Assembly (NCBI RefSeq): GCF_018320785.1
Contig: NC_054869.1
Span: 33,954,289 to 34,018,288 of the forward strand
DNA from: Cheilinus undulatus
Taxonomy: Eukaryota > Chordata > Actinopteri > Labriformes > Labridae
Direction of reading: 5' to 3'
Length of the DNA stretch: 64,000 bases
Under the pieces are notes generated by a model that was given only the letters and a program-made list of their open reading frames with translations, was not told the DNA's origin and made no database searches. Both the position numbers and the translations under genes were made by a program. Below are positions 1 through 25,459 of the stretch, piece by piece (positions within the stretch are counted from its first letter, which is position 1; each line of letters opens with the position of its first letter).

Positions 1-625
1 ACGACAGTTTACTCAAGTTTCCATACACTGAGAGTGTGACTTCTCAATCAAGTCACACACAGACTCACATTTGCTTGTTTTTTTAATTCTAGAGGAAAAT
101 GTGCTTGGACTCAGAGATATACTTACTGGAGGAAAGCGATACTCAGTTCACCTTAAACGTTACTTAGGGATGATTGCTTTCAGATGCATTGATCACCAGT
201 GATATGAGAGTGAAAGGTGTGGCAACAAACCCTAGTCTCCCACTGGTTGCATTTGTTTGTAAAGGAGAAAACTCAAAAACTAAAACTCTTCAAGTGCACG
301 ACTGAATAAATACTTAAAGGAAAACAAAATGGTCAGTCCTCAAATGTCCATTAACATATTTTGTAATCTAGACAAAGCAGCAGTCTACAGTCGTGTAATG
401 GAGTATTACAGCATAAAGCCTTCATCAGTAAATTTAACAGGTCCAGGTAAAGACCAAAATGAGGCCTTTTGGGTCAGTGTATTTTCTGGCAGTTCCATTT
501 CCTGTTTGAAACCCGCCTCAGAAAACTGGAGAAACTGTACTTATTCTGTTTTTTTTTTCTTTCTTTTTTTTACAGAATGGGAAAAAGAATAAAAATACTG
601 AGCTGTTTTCTCTTTTTTTTGTTTC

Positions 626-660
626 TGTGTGTGTGTGTGTGTGTGTGTGGGGGGGGGGGG
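626..660. repeat. (GT)n-(G)n microsatellite
   Basis: A GT run is followed by twelve or more G. Confidence 0.95.
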
Positions 661-1350
661 CTCATTTCAAACAGGAAATGAAACTGCTAGAAATTACACT
701 GATCTTAATGCCTTGCAGTAAAACCACAAAAATAAAAGTCATGAAATGGAATTCAATGTTTTTTTTTCTCAAAGATTGCTTCCTTGTTTTGAATGTTTAA
801 GTCTTCCAAAAGAGGAACAAAAAAGGAAAGAAAAGGAAAATGGCGCCATCAGTGTCTTACGGTTTCTGCCCAAAAACCAAAAATGCCTAAGTTGGCAGCT
901 TTCCTCATTTCCATGCGGTCAAATGTCCTCTCAAAATAAATTATACTTAACTCTGAATGCTTCCAGGAACCCAATGCAAACATAACGGTTTGATAGAGCA
1001 CCAGAACGCCCAAACTGCTAATTTATGAGCAAATATTTACAGCACTGATCAGGAATACATCAATACAGTGTTGGTACAGAAGAGACAGACTTACTATTCC
1101 ACATGTGCTTTTTCAAATGTAGTAAGGAGTGTAGTTATTTATGAGTCATCTGAATGATAAAGAACAAACTAGTGAAATGATGAAAGCCCTTAATGTATGT
1201 ATTGTGTATGTAGTGTGTTAGTGTGAGTGTGTGAGTGTGCAGGTGCTCAAGTGCATGTGTGAAGAGGCAGACAGACATGCTGACTGGCAGTAGAAAGAGG
1301 ATTTTCTGTCTGTTGAGGGTAATCCTGAGCCACTGTCCCCATCCCTCCTT

Positions 1351-1366
1351 CTCTCTCTCTCTGATC

Positions 1367-1431
<65 letters not shown>
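1351..1431. repeat. (CT)n microsatellite
   Basis: An almost pure CT run abuts the candidate ckmt2 5' UTR exon and forms its apparent polypyrimidine tract. Confidence 0.95.
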
Positions 1432-1432
1432 G

Positions 1433-1515
1433 TCTGCTCTCAGTCTCTCTGGACAGAGCTTCAGGAACTCACAGGCCTTTTGCTGCCTCGTTCTCTTCTC
1501 ACAAACCTCAGACAG
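1433..1515 (+). other. ckmt2: Probable 5' UTR exon of ckmt2
   Basis: An 83-base segment begins just after a long CT tract ending in CAG and ends at ACAG followed by a strong donor (GTGAGT). It has no conserved reading frame. The first coding exon at 3843 has its own acceptor and 22 bases before the ATG, so an upstream non-coding exon must exist, and this is the best candidate. The CT tract could serve as its polypyrimidine tract, or transcription may start inside or upstream of the tract. Inferred from splice signals only. Confidence 0.5.
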
Positions 1516-2383
1516 GTGAGTGATGGACTCTCCCTCCTAAACTCTACACCTTTCCTTCCTCCATGCTTCCCTCAAAAGTCCTGTAGTTGTCACAGTAGTA
1601 TTTTAGACTCAAAGATGGACACAGCTCCTTTTGTTAAAGTAAACTATTCTTGAGACTGATCATACATTTACATTGCTGTGCTGATGGCACATCATTTTGT
1701 TGCTTCCACTTGATCCTGAAGATTTAAGGCACACTGCAGCCTACACAGCAGTCGCCTGCATTAGGGCTTCTTAATCTGCCTTAAATTAAAGTGAGCAGCC
1801 ACCTGTGAGCAGATCCCCTTGATTTAACCCTTTATCAAAGCTCTAGTAGTCCTCCATATCTGAAAAAGAAAAAAAAACATTCAAAAAACTCAGTGTAGAG
1901 TGTTTCTAATTGGAGCAGGACAGGTCAAAAGGTAAAGCCACATCTTCGTCTACTTTCCCTGCTCAGATGGTCATCGATGTAATCTGACCATTTTCCTGCT
2001 TTTTCTCTCTCTGAAACTATCTGAAAGATAGTTATTATAAGGCATACGGTATATATAGAATCACTTTCAATGGTTAAATATGTATTTCAAATGTGAAAAA
2101 AGGGGGACATGAGTGCAAAAAATAGCATCAAAATAGATTTCCATGAACCAAAAAGTCCTTTGGGAAGACCACTGGTTCCAACAGCAAGGTCCAAGCCCCT
2201 CAAAACCCCCAACCTGCCTTCATATTAAGCAGCTTTTATTTATAATCAGACTATGAACTGGTGAATTACTGCACGGTAAAAAACATGCAATTGATAAAAA
2301 TGTGCAGTTTGTGGAATAAGAATGCACCAACACTAAGCTTGGATCTTTTACACTTTATTGATGTTTTAAAACAATCAATCAAT

Positions 2384-2680
2384 GTGACTCAAGTCATTGT
2401 AGTATAAAGACACCTGTGTCTGGAAGGTCCAGTCACTGATTAATCACTATTCCTGGCTACCATTATACTGTGAAGACAAAAGAACACTCCAAGCAATTAA
2501 GAGAAAAGATTATTGAAAAGAATAAGTTAGGGGATGGGTACAAGAAATTTCCAAGGCACTGAGCATCCTCTGGAGTTCAGTTTAATTCATCATCATGAAG
2601 TGGAAGGCATATGGCAGTCTGTGAACTAATGTTATCAGAGTGCAGGAGTATTAGTAACTTGGGTAATTGTTGCCTAAAAT
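2384..2680 (+). mobile_element. Tc1-like transposon end, truncated
   Basis: The plus strand reads VKTKEHSKQLREKIIEKNKL and then degenerate residues, resembling the N-terminus of fish Tc1-like transposases (start ATG changed to GTG, later stops). The first 140 bases are the reverse complement of 3601-3740. Confidence 0.65.
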
Positions 2681-3600
2681 GTTTGTAATCTTTTTGTTCA
2701 AACAGGCACAGTAAGGGGAAATTTCCTCTGCATCACTTCACATTGCAGGATGAATCCAGAAAGGGAGCTTGGAGAAACAGTGCATTATTGTTATTGTTAA
2801 CTGTATCAAATGATGTGGCTCTGTGCAACTAGCTTGCTAAATTTAGCTTTCACAGGCAGACTCGGCTCATGTGCAACAATTGTACAGGGTCAGATTACAA
2901 ACAGGAAAGCTTTTATTTGGGCAGAGGTAGGTAACAGGCTTATTACAGGTTGGGTTCAGGTTCAGGATACTTTGTATCTAGATTTGGTTAGCAGCTAGCG
3001 AGATAGTGGCTTCACAAATAACAAAACAGATGAAGCAGGAAACAAATGAAAACATGCTAAAACCTGATGAAAATCTCAATAAATGATGAATGACATCAAA
3101 CGGCTAAAAACGAGATAAGACACAAAAATAATGATAAAAACAGAGAAAAATACAAAAGTGCTCCCACCAGTCAGGACATTAAGAGACATAGTAACCAATG
3201 AAACCAATAATAGACCATTCAAATAACTGACTATCACCCCAGCTTGTATGTTAAAGCCTTGCAACACCTTTTGATAAACCATTTAAAAAACATTTGTCAC
3301 ATTATGACTGAGAAATACATTGGGAAAACATCACTAGCTTCATGTAAGCCTCAATGTGCATATAGTGTGGAAGCCTGAGGAGGACATGCATCTACAGTTT
3401 TTTATTTTACTGTTTTCTGGTGAAAGTGAGTCAAATTGTTGCATGGTCTTGAGAAATCAACTTGGTATCAATGGAAAACCATTGTAATCTTGAGATAACA
3501 GCATAAAAAACTTGAGATCTCCATAAAGACAAGCGGAAAATTTAAGTGGAATGAAATAAAGTATTCTCACTAACTTTATCATCTCATGACATGACATGAA

Positions 3601-3800
3601 TATACTTTTAATAACCTTTCTCTGAATTGCTTGGAGTGTTCTTTTGTCTTCACAGTGTAACAGTAGCCAGGAATAGTGATTAACCAGTGACTGGACCTTC
3701 CAGACACAGGTGTCCTTATACTACAATGACTTGTGACACACTCACTCGGATGATCCCCATTTTACTTATTGTGAGAGTACTAGCAACAGCTGGCTGGCTG
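3601..3800 (-). mobile_element. Tc1-like transposon end, opposite orientation
   Basis: About 90% reverse complement of 2384-2525. It contains the shared GCTTGGAGTGTTCTTTTGTC segment also present at about 46516-46535. It ends a few tens of bases before the ckmt2 coding exon. Confidence 0.65.
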
Positions 3801-3864
3801 GAATCATGAAACTTCATCTTTGTCCTCTGTCCTTTCCCCAAGGAATTCCACAGAGCACGTTGCC

Positions 3865-16999
<13,135 letters not shown>

Positions 17000-17020
17000 A
17001 CACTGGCTCTGGGAATCCTG

Positions 17021-17026
17021 AATAAA
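17021..17026 (+). terminator. ckmt2: Polyadenylation signal of ckmt2
   Basis: AATAAA lies 22 bases after the stop codon, implying a very short 3' UTR. A further A-rich AATAAA/ATAAAG cluster at about 17132-17146 could act as the main or an alternative site. Confidence 0.55.
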
Positions 17027-17049
17027 ACCCAACATTTCAACTACTAGTT

Positions 17050-20000
17050 GTTAAAGTTTCTATTAAGCTTTTTATAGCATGAAAAGCCCTTTACTGAGAT
17101 GCAGTATAAATGTAATGTACAGCAATTCAAAAAATAAAAAATAAAGTCTCTTGATGAACTGAGATTTTCTAATGGCTGATGTTTTATAACTTGTATAATG
17201 ATTATAACAATAATAATAATTTTATTTGGGTAGAAACATTTTAAAAGGGGGTTTATTGAGTGCTTTGACAATAAGAAAAGGCATACATGAAATAAAGCAT
17301 TAGAACAAAAAGAAAGACAAAACCCCAACAGCAAAAGAACCCTGGAGATGGGGGTTATAGTTATAAGAACATATCATATGAAGCTAAGAAACACATTATA
17401 AAAAGACCAGGCAACACAGGAACCAAACTACATAGTGTTATGACGTTTAAGGTACAATATGTAGAATTTTGTAACCAGAAAGTCTACATTAATTTAAAAT
17501 GAATATTACTTTAACCAGAGCTGCTCTGACAGACATAAAATGTGATCATTTCCATGGAAATACTGGATGTTACATCAAAGACTGCTACATCAAGAGGCAT
17601 GCTTTTGAAGTGCTGATTCTGATGCAGTGCAGACAGCTGTTAGCATTACCAGAATGCTCTGCAAGTAGAATGCAGCATGACCTAGGAAGGTTACTTTTAA
17701 CAGCTTTTCTCCCTCGCTATGTGAAATTCAACCTTGTAATGAAAACAGTAGTTTACTGTTAAGTAAATATCAGTAACTGCCATCTCTTTTGCAGCAGGTC
17801 ATAGAGGCAAAAGGCTGCTCTACTAAGCACTAAAGATAAAATTACTATAAAGGGGTTAAATAATGTTGAGACTGAAGAAGTCAATATTAGTTGCATTTTC
17901 AGTTGAATTTTGGAAAACCACTTTAGGCATTAGTTGTGTTGAGCTACTTCATTTGCTTAAGTTTGATTTGTTTGTTGCAGAAAGCAGCAGTCTGTACATT
18001 TTCCCAATAAACCTGTTTTGCAATGGGGGTTGAACAATTTTGACTGCAACTTTGTATTGCAACATTAGATCTTGCCCAAAAGAGTGCAGGGTCCAGTCAC
18101 AGTCCCCTGTCTGGTTCTGAATGTTTATTACTTACTAGCAGTTCAATAAACTAGTGTTCCAAGAACACCGGCAAATCACAACTTATATTTTAAGTTATGA
18201 CGTAAAGTCTGCACTAAGCCCAATGTTGAAACTTGTTAAGTTATATCTTAAGATGTGTCATTCTTTGGTGGCACTACAGAGATGCAAGGTTCAATTTAAC
18301 TAATGGGGCTTAACACTCTGAGACTGACATTGCCGTATACAACAAGAATAGGCAAGTTATTTTAAGTTGAATAACTTTAACCATTAATCACAGCCACTTA
18401 CTTTTTCCCTCTGGAAGCCCTTCGTTTTTTCATTCTAAAGATGCTATACATGCCTTCTTAACTCTAACTAAAGCCTTAATGAGCCTGGAACTTGTGTGAC
18501 TTTCTGGGGAATTTAAAGATTAAATCCATGCAGGCAACTCCATCACTGAACGACTTCTTTATTTGCCTTTTACATCAATTTTTGATCGTTCATGCAGCTA
18601 GCTTCTGTATTAGCCACCATAATGTTTCCCACAATGCATTGCGACAGGCTGTAACAACCAATGGCAGGCTGTTTTGTCGTCATGTCTTTGCCAAAACTGG
18701 GTATGCGTGAACACTTTGAAACTGGATGAGACAGCCAGAGGAGTTTAGAATGGAGAGAAAGGGACACAGAGAGGCCGTGATGTGTCCATCAGTGTCTCTG
18801 CAGACAGGAACGTTTTTTAATAAGGATTCAAAAGAAGCAAATTCCAAAAAGCACAAGGAATCTCTTTTTGTAAATATATAAAAATTTTGAAGACTTTTGT
18901 CACAGAATGACTATTTATGGGATAACAAGTTTGTGTGTAATACATACAAACCTTATAGTTTTAATTTCCCTTTAGTTTTTTTTTTTGTCTTTATAATTCA
19001 AATGACATTACTGCAGCACACTCATCCTTTAAGTCCAGGTTGTCCTGGAAAAAAGGATGTTTAGAGCTTGACTGTGCACAAAAAAAATCCAGGTGAGACA
19101 CAATGGTTAAAAACAGCATAAGGCTCAGAGAGTTAATGTTGAAACTAACCAAAATATTGTTACAGGTATGACATTTGACCAATGAGTGAAAAGCATTTTA
19201 AATGAAAATCTATATGGTTTTATAGGGGTTAGATACAGAAGTCTAAAAGACATGCATACATCTACTTTCACTTTATTACTATAATATTATGGCATTTCTG
19301 CTGTTTCTTCAAGCTCTTAAAACATGAACTTGTCATCATAGAAAAAAATACTGTTATAAAACTGGCAGGGGACTGTAAATAGATGTTATCTCCGGATTAT
19401 GAGAATAAGAAGCCAAGATCTTGAACTTTTGAACTTGAAATGTACTTTTTAGCACTGATAACAGGGGTTAAATGTATGGATGTGTGGACCTTTAGGGCTT
19501 CTGTAGTTAGCTTCATAAACCCAGAAGTAGAAAGCTACTGTAAAACAAGAAAACAGTACAGTTCTACTGTATATCTAGGTCAAATAGAAAAAGAAGTACA
19601 ACTCAAAATCAGGGCTGACCTCAAACTGCTCTTCTAGTCTCTTCTCAGCCTCAGACAGATATGCTGTTATCGGGCCATGGCAGTCTGCCATCCTTAATAA
19701 GATAAAGTTATACTGGACAACATGGTCAGGACCTGTCCAGCACTAGAGCCAAAGCTCCTTTCAGGAAACTTCCAGGATGTGTTGATTTTCTGGACCCTTG
19801 TGGACAAAGTGAGACTTCCTCCCTGAACTGGCTAAATATGCACGTTGTGTTTTCATACAAAACAAATCTCAATCTTCTTCATTTATTAATGTCTATCAAG
19901 CAACTCACAGTAATTCTTTAATATGGAAAAGTTTTTTTTAAGGCGTTCTCAGCAGCATGCTTTTACTTGCCTCATCCTGCCCTGCAGCAAATAAAACAAC

Positions 20001-21050
20001 TGCATAGACTTAAATAATCTTTTCACAAATCGTCTGGTTTCCTTTCATAGTTTAGATAAAAACATCAATATTGTCTTCAGTCTTCATAGCCAGCTTAAAC
20101 TCATCACAGGACCTTTAAGTGCCCAACCCTTCACATTACTGCCACTGAAGTCAAAAGCCGCAGGAAAAACATAAAATAGATTCAAATATATCCCCAGGAA
20201 TCAGTAAATTAAACCACCTAAAAGATGCACGTCTTCTCAGCAGCTGGTGTTTTACCTGGCATTCACCTGCCACCTACACAAGGTCCTTAATCCAGGGGTA
20301 AAGGGCCAAGCTCATTACTTACAGACACCAGACAAGCCAAACAGTAGTGGTTGGTTAATGCACACTTTTATCTTATTTCACATGCTTAGGTGAGAGGAGG
20401 TGGGGATTATACTTATAAATAAAGGCACCCTGCCATGAGAAATTAGCCTGATTATTAGGTTAAATTGGTCCTTTGAAATCCTGCTGCACTGGGGATGATT
20501 CTAAGTCTCAGTTTTTTTCTGTGACTGGATTAATGATGTAGATATATTAAAGCTATTAAAGATCAGCAGTAAAGAGCTGAGAAAATACGCGGGTATATGA
20601 GCATGTTAGTGAGGAATTCATGCTGTGATTAAGAGTCTGACTGAGGCAGTGATTTATCTAATGGGATGCCAAATTAGATTTTCAAAGGGGTGAACATAAA
20701 TAGCAGGATCGTATTTCATGCTTAACCAATAGCTGTGTTTTTGTGGGGGTTTCCAACAATGAGGATGTCATCTGTGTTATAGAGTACTTCTAGGAAAACT
20801 ACAGGATCCTGAAAGGTCACTGCAGAGATATTCAGCTGCACAAACATTGACTAAAGTTACACATTGACACTTCCAGGTGTGTCAGCTTCATTCTCAGTGT
20901 AACCACAAATGGTTTAAGGTCTTTTGGGGAAAATGCTTTGATCAAATAAGTATGCATTTTAACTCTGGTTAATGTTTATTGACACTAGAATTTATCTAGC
21001 TAAAGTCAAACATATTGAATTGAATTGGTTCATTCAATAGTGTTCATTTG
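17050..21050. other. Intergenic region between ckmt2 and the Ly6-like gene
   Basis: No exon set could be assembled. Short repeat-like traces occur, such as AAGGTACAATATGTAGAA at 17450-17467. The stretch at 20440-20720 has a non-repetitive look without coding potential. Confidence 0.4.
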
Positions 21051-21101
21051 ACAGAGATCTGCTTCAAGTTGCTGCAATTTCCCTTTGATTAAAGACTCAA
21101 A

Positions 21102-21889
21102 ATGAGGCTCTTTATGCCATTGGTGTTAATGTTTATGATGCTATCAGCAGGTAAGAGTATTGAAGAAGACAATCAGAAAGAAAGAGTTAATTGTGAGCAG
21201 TTGTGAACATTGTGTATCGTCCTCTGCCATCAGTGTATGGATTAAAGTGTTTCACCTGCTGGGCCTGCACGAAGATATGGAACTGTGCCCATGATCAAGA
21301 CCGCTGTTCAACCACGATAGGTGAGCTGACTTTACAGCGGCATGCAGCTTAAACATAATGTCCTAAAACATTCATTTTCTACAACATTGTACCACATTTC
21401 TGTAAGATCAGTATCTTAATGTAAAATCCCAAAGATACATTTTTTTATACATGCTTTCGGTAAGATATTTATAATATAACCCTCATATTATTCCATTTAT
21501 CTTATGTTTTATACATTTTATATCTCCTTAACATCTTTATATTGAACAGATTTAAAGCTTGAATAATATTTAAATTGTTTTATTTAATCTTACCTTTAAT
21601 AACTTTTCATCTGACTCTGAGTCTAGCCTGTTTGTGAGATATATTTAATGAATAAATCAGACTTTGACTTGATCAATTTTAATGTTAAAAATGTTATATT
21701 TTTCTGTCTTACTCTGCAGTTGCTGAAAATCTCATCACTAAACAATGCATGAGGAGTGATATGTGCAATACAGTTGATTCAATGGGTCTAAGATGCTGCA
21801 GGGAAGACCTTTGTAATGGAGCAAAACTTGCTGGAGTCTCTTTACCTCTCATACTAGCACCCTTAACAGTCATTACAATCTTTTGTTAA
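21102..21889 (+). CDS. Ly6/uPAR (three-finger) GPI-anchored small protein
   Basis: Three exons: 21102-21150, 21234-21320 and 21720-21889, all with GT-AG borders and phase-1 introns, the usual Ly6 layout. The product is 101 aa. Residues 1-19 form a signal peptide. The LU domain has ten cysteines (22, 25, 28, 34, 41, 55, 61, 71, 72, 77) and ends in the hallmark CCxxxxCN. A hydrophobic tail from about residue 83 to the end suggests GPI anchoring near Asn78-Ala80. It is probably a cell-surface or secreted ligand-binding protein. LU proteins diverge quickly, so no orthologue is named. An AATAAA follows the stop. Each exon is too short to stand out as an open frame. Confidence 0.87.
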
Positions 21890-22196
21890 GATTAACTTTC
21901 CACTTTTAATACTCACGCTGTACGTAATCAGACACAGCTGTGCTGCTACACAAGAGTTTTGCTAAAGTACGTGGAGCTTCTCTTGCATTGGGTATTTAAA
22001 ATAAGTATCTGAAATTTGAAATCCCAGTGGGCATTGATAATAATAAACATTTTGCACAATTTATATTTCATCTTCTGATTATAAATGCTGCCTTATAAGA
22101 ATGATACTTATTGATACAATTTTAAATCTAAGGAATATTGTATATTTTTAAATATGTGAGAATTGCATGTTCCAAGTCTTACCTTGTTTTTTCCCA

Positions 22197-22202
22197 AATA
22201 AA
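22197..22202 (+). terminator. Polyadenylation signal of the Ly6-like gene
   Basis: AATAAA lies about 310 bases after the stop codon in an AT-rich 3' UTR. An earlier AATAAT/AATAAA cluster near 22040 is an alternative. Confidence 0.45.
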
Positions 22203-23394
22203 CACTATTTCTTTGAAAATAGTCACACATTTGTATGACTTTTTCTTACATACCAGCATTTTTTTGAGTGGACATAATGTTTTCATAAAGGCCTGATTTA
22301 AAAAAAACTCATACATTATGTACTGTGTAGTTAATATAAGAAGACAGTAGAGGGCAGTGTAGGAGAAATGAAAATGGGGATTGAGGCTTTGAGGAGATTC
22401 TTAGTGTGGAAAAAATATGCAAATTAAGTCAAGATTGATTAATATTAAACATTTTGTCAAATAAAGGTTTGCAGGACAAAGATCTGAAATGAATACACTG
22501 ACTTCCAATAAATTACAGCTATGATTTACCTAGATTTTTTACATGTTACTTATGTGATATGTTGACAAATATGTTACATATTAAGCCTGACAAACTGTTT
22601 GGGCGTAAACTCCTGGGAGTCTTTAATTATTGATAATTATCATGTAATTGCATTTGTAATGTTTAGACTTTTTAGTGTTCTGACTGCACAATCAGGTGAA
22701 TTACTGAGAACACAATCAAGCTTGAAGAAACAGCAACCATGACTGATCAAATTATTTAAAAATATTAGTGTAGAATCCAAAATCAGCAACTGATTTACTG
22801 ATGTAATCGTATTGTAAGTGTATGAGACATTTTTTCATAATGTAGCTGTAGAAGAGAAATCTTTTATTTGACCTGCTGTGTTCTCAGAGATCCAGAGCAC
22901 ACCCAGTGATGTATCAGCACTTATCTCTATTTAAAGGTTCAAAAACAGGTCATAAATACCATCCGATTCTTTTTTCTGACACTCTTGAAGTAATACTGTG
23001 TGGGAAATAAAAAGGAAACAAACTGTCTGAGGTTCAACCATGATACAAAGTGTTAGTCAATACTTGTCCTTTATGTCTGTGTGTCAGACAGTATTCTTTT
23101 TTACAGTGTGCAGCACTCAAGGAATCCTTGACTCCTGTTTAACAGCCAGAGACCCACAGTTTATCTTTAAGGACTTTGTGATGGCATAACTTTATTTTAC
23201 AACAACATGTAGCGGTTGTCTACACAGTCAAAAAATTTGAACAAATTTATCTTAAATCAGTTGGAAAATCTTTTACTCAAGATGATCACTTTTAAATGTA
23301 TATTAAAAAAAAAACAATTAGTTGTGTTGGTGCAGTAAACAACAGAAAAAAAACAAGAAAACAAACAAAATTAATTTAAAAATACCAATATCAA

Positions 23395-25440
23395 TGAACT
23401 GAACCACCAGCCAACCAACAATCATTCAACCAACCAGCAAATGATTAAAAAAAAAAAAAAAAAAAAAAATATCATCCAGTAAACCAAACATCTGTCCAAC
23501 CATCCAACCTACCAACCAACCAACCAGGCAGCCAGCCAACCAACCAACCAGCCAACCAACCAACCAACCAGCCAGCCAACCAACCAACATACCAACCAAC
23601 CAATCAAGCAACCAGCCAACCAACCATCCAACCAACCAACCAACCCACCAACCAACCAACCAGCCAGCCATCCAACCAGCCAGCTAGCCAGCCAGCCAGC
23701 AACCCAACAAGCGACCAACCAAGCAAACAAACAAAATAAATTAAAAAAAAATACCAATATCAATAAACTGAACCACCAGTCAACCAACAATCATTCAACC
23801 AACCAGCCAGCCAACCAACCAACATACCAACCAACCAATCAAGCAAATCAACCAGTACCAACCAACCAACCAATCATCCAACCAACCAACCAACCAGCCA
23901 ACCAACCTGCCAGCCAGCTAGCCAGCCAGCCAGCAACCCAACCAAGCGACCAACCAATCAAACAAAATAAATTAATCATTCAACCAACCAGCACCACCAA
24001 CAAAACAAACAAAAACAAACAAATCATCCAGTAAACCAAACATCTGTCCAATCATCCAACCTACCAACCAACCAACCAACCAACCAACCTGCCAGCAAGC
24101 CAGCCAGCCAGCAAACCAACCAACCAACCAACCAACCAACCAATCAACCAACCAGCCAACCAACCAACCTGCCAGCAAGCCAGCCAGCCAGCAAACCAAC
24201 CAACCAACCAACCAACCAACCAACCAACCAACCAACCAACCAACCAACCTGCCAGCCAGCCAGCCAGCCAGCAAACCAACCAACCAACCAACCAACCAAC
24301 CAACCAACCAACCAACCAGCCAACTAACCAACCTGCCAGCCAGCCAGCCAGCCAGCAAACCAACCAACCAACCAACCAACCAACCAATCAACCAACCAGC
24401 CAACCAACCAACCTGCCAGCCAGCCAGCCAACCAACCAACCAACCAACCAACCAACTAACCATCCAACCAGCTAGCCAGCCAGCCAGCCAGCCAGCCAGC
24501 AAACCAACCAACCAACCAGCCAGCAAACCCACCAACCAAGCAACCAAGCAACCAAACCAGTTATCAATCCAATCTAGAAATTATTTACCAACTTACAGAT
24601 ATCCAATCATCCAACCAGCAAACAAACCAACTACCTGGCCAATGAACCATCTATCCAACCAACCAACCAACCAACCAACCAACCAACCAACCAAACCAGT
24701 TATCAATCCAATCTAAAAAATATTAACCAACTTACAGATCATCCAATCATCCAGCCAACCAACCAACAAAGCATTCACACAACCAACTAACAAACCACCA
24801 AACAATCCAGGTGTCAGTCCAATCTAAAAAATTAACCAATTTACAGATCATCCAACCAACAAACCAGCCAGCCAGCCAACCAACCAACCTGCCAGCCAGC
24901 CAGCCAGCCAGCCAACCAACCAACCAACCAACCAACCAACCAACTAACCATCCAACCAGCCAGCCAGCCAGCCAGCCAGCAAACCAACCAACCAACCAGC
25001 CAGCAAACCCACCAACCAAGCAACCAAGCAACCAAACCAGTTATCAATCCAATCTAGAAATTATTTACCAACTTACAGATATCCAATCATCCAACCAGCA
25101 AACAAACCAACTAACTGGCCAATGAACCATCTATCCAACCAACCAACCAACCAACCAACCAACCAAACCAGTTATCAATCCAATCTAAAAAATATTAACC
25201 AACTTACAGATCATCCAATCATCCAGCCAACCAACCAACAAAGCATTCACACAACTAACTAACAAACCACCAAACAATCCAGGTGTCAGTCCAATCTAAA
25301 AAATTAACCAATTTACAGATCATCCAACCAACAAACCAGCCAGCCAGCCAACCAACCAACCAAACAATCAGCCAGCCAGCAAATCATCCAACCAACTGAC
25401 TGACCCATCCACCCACCCACCCACCAACCAACCAACCAAC
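23395..25440. repeat. Large CCAA/CCAG-type tetranucleotide satellite
   Basis: About 2 kb built mainly of CAAC and CAGC units, with AT-rich interruptions. The minus strand translates as Trp-Leu-Val/Ala-Gly repeats, a consequence of the 4-base unit rather than a gene. The block at about 24450-24870 recurs at about 24930-25350 (offset about 472-480). An earlier pair of blocks starts near 23385 and 23751. A polyA run lies at 23449-23469. Confidence 0.92.
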
Positions 25441-25459
25441 AAACAGCAGCATCAAACTA

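Noticed and set aside
23426..25125. Long minus-strand frames rich in Trp-Leu-Val-Gly and a plus-strand Asn-Gln-Pro-Thr frame
   Set aside because: They are translations of the CAAC/CAGC satellite, appear in several frames at once and have no start context or splice logic.
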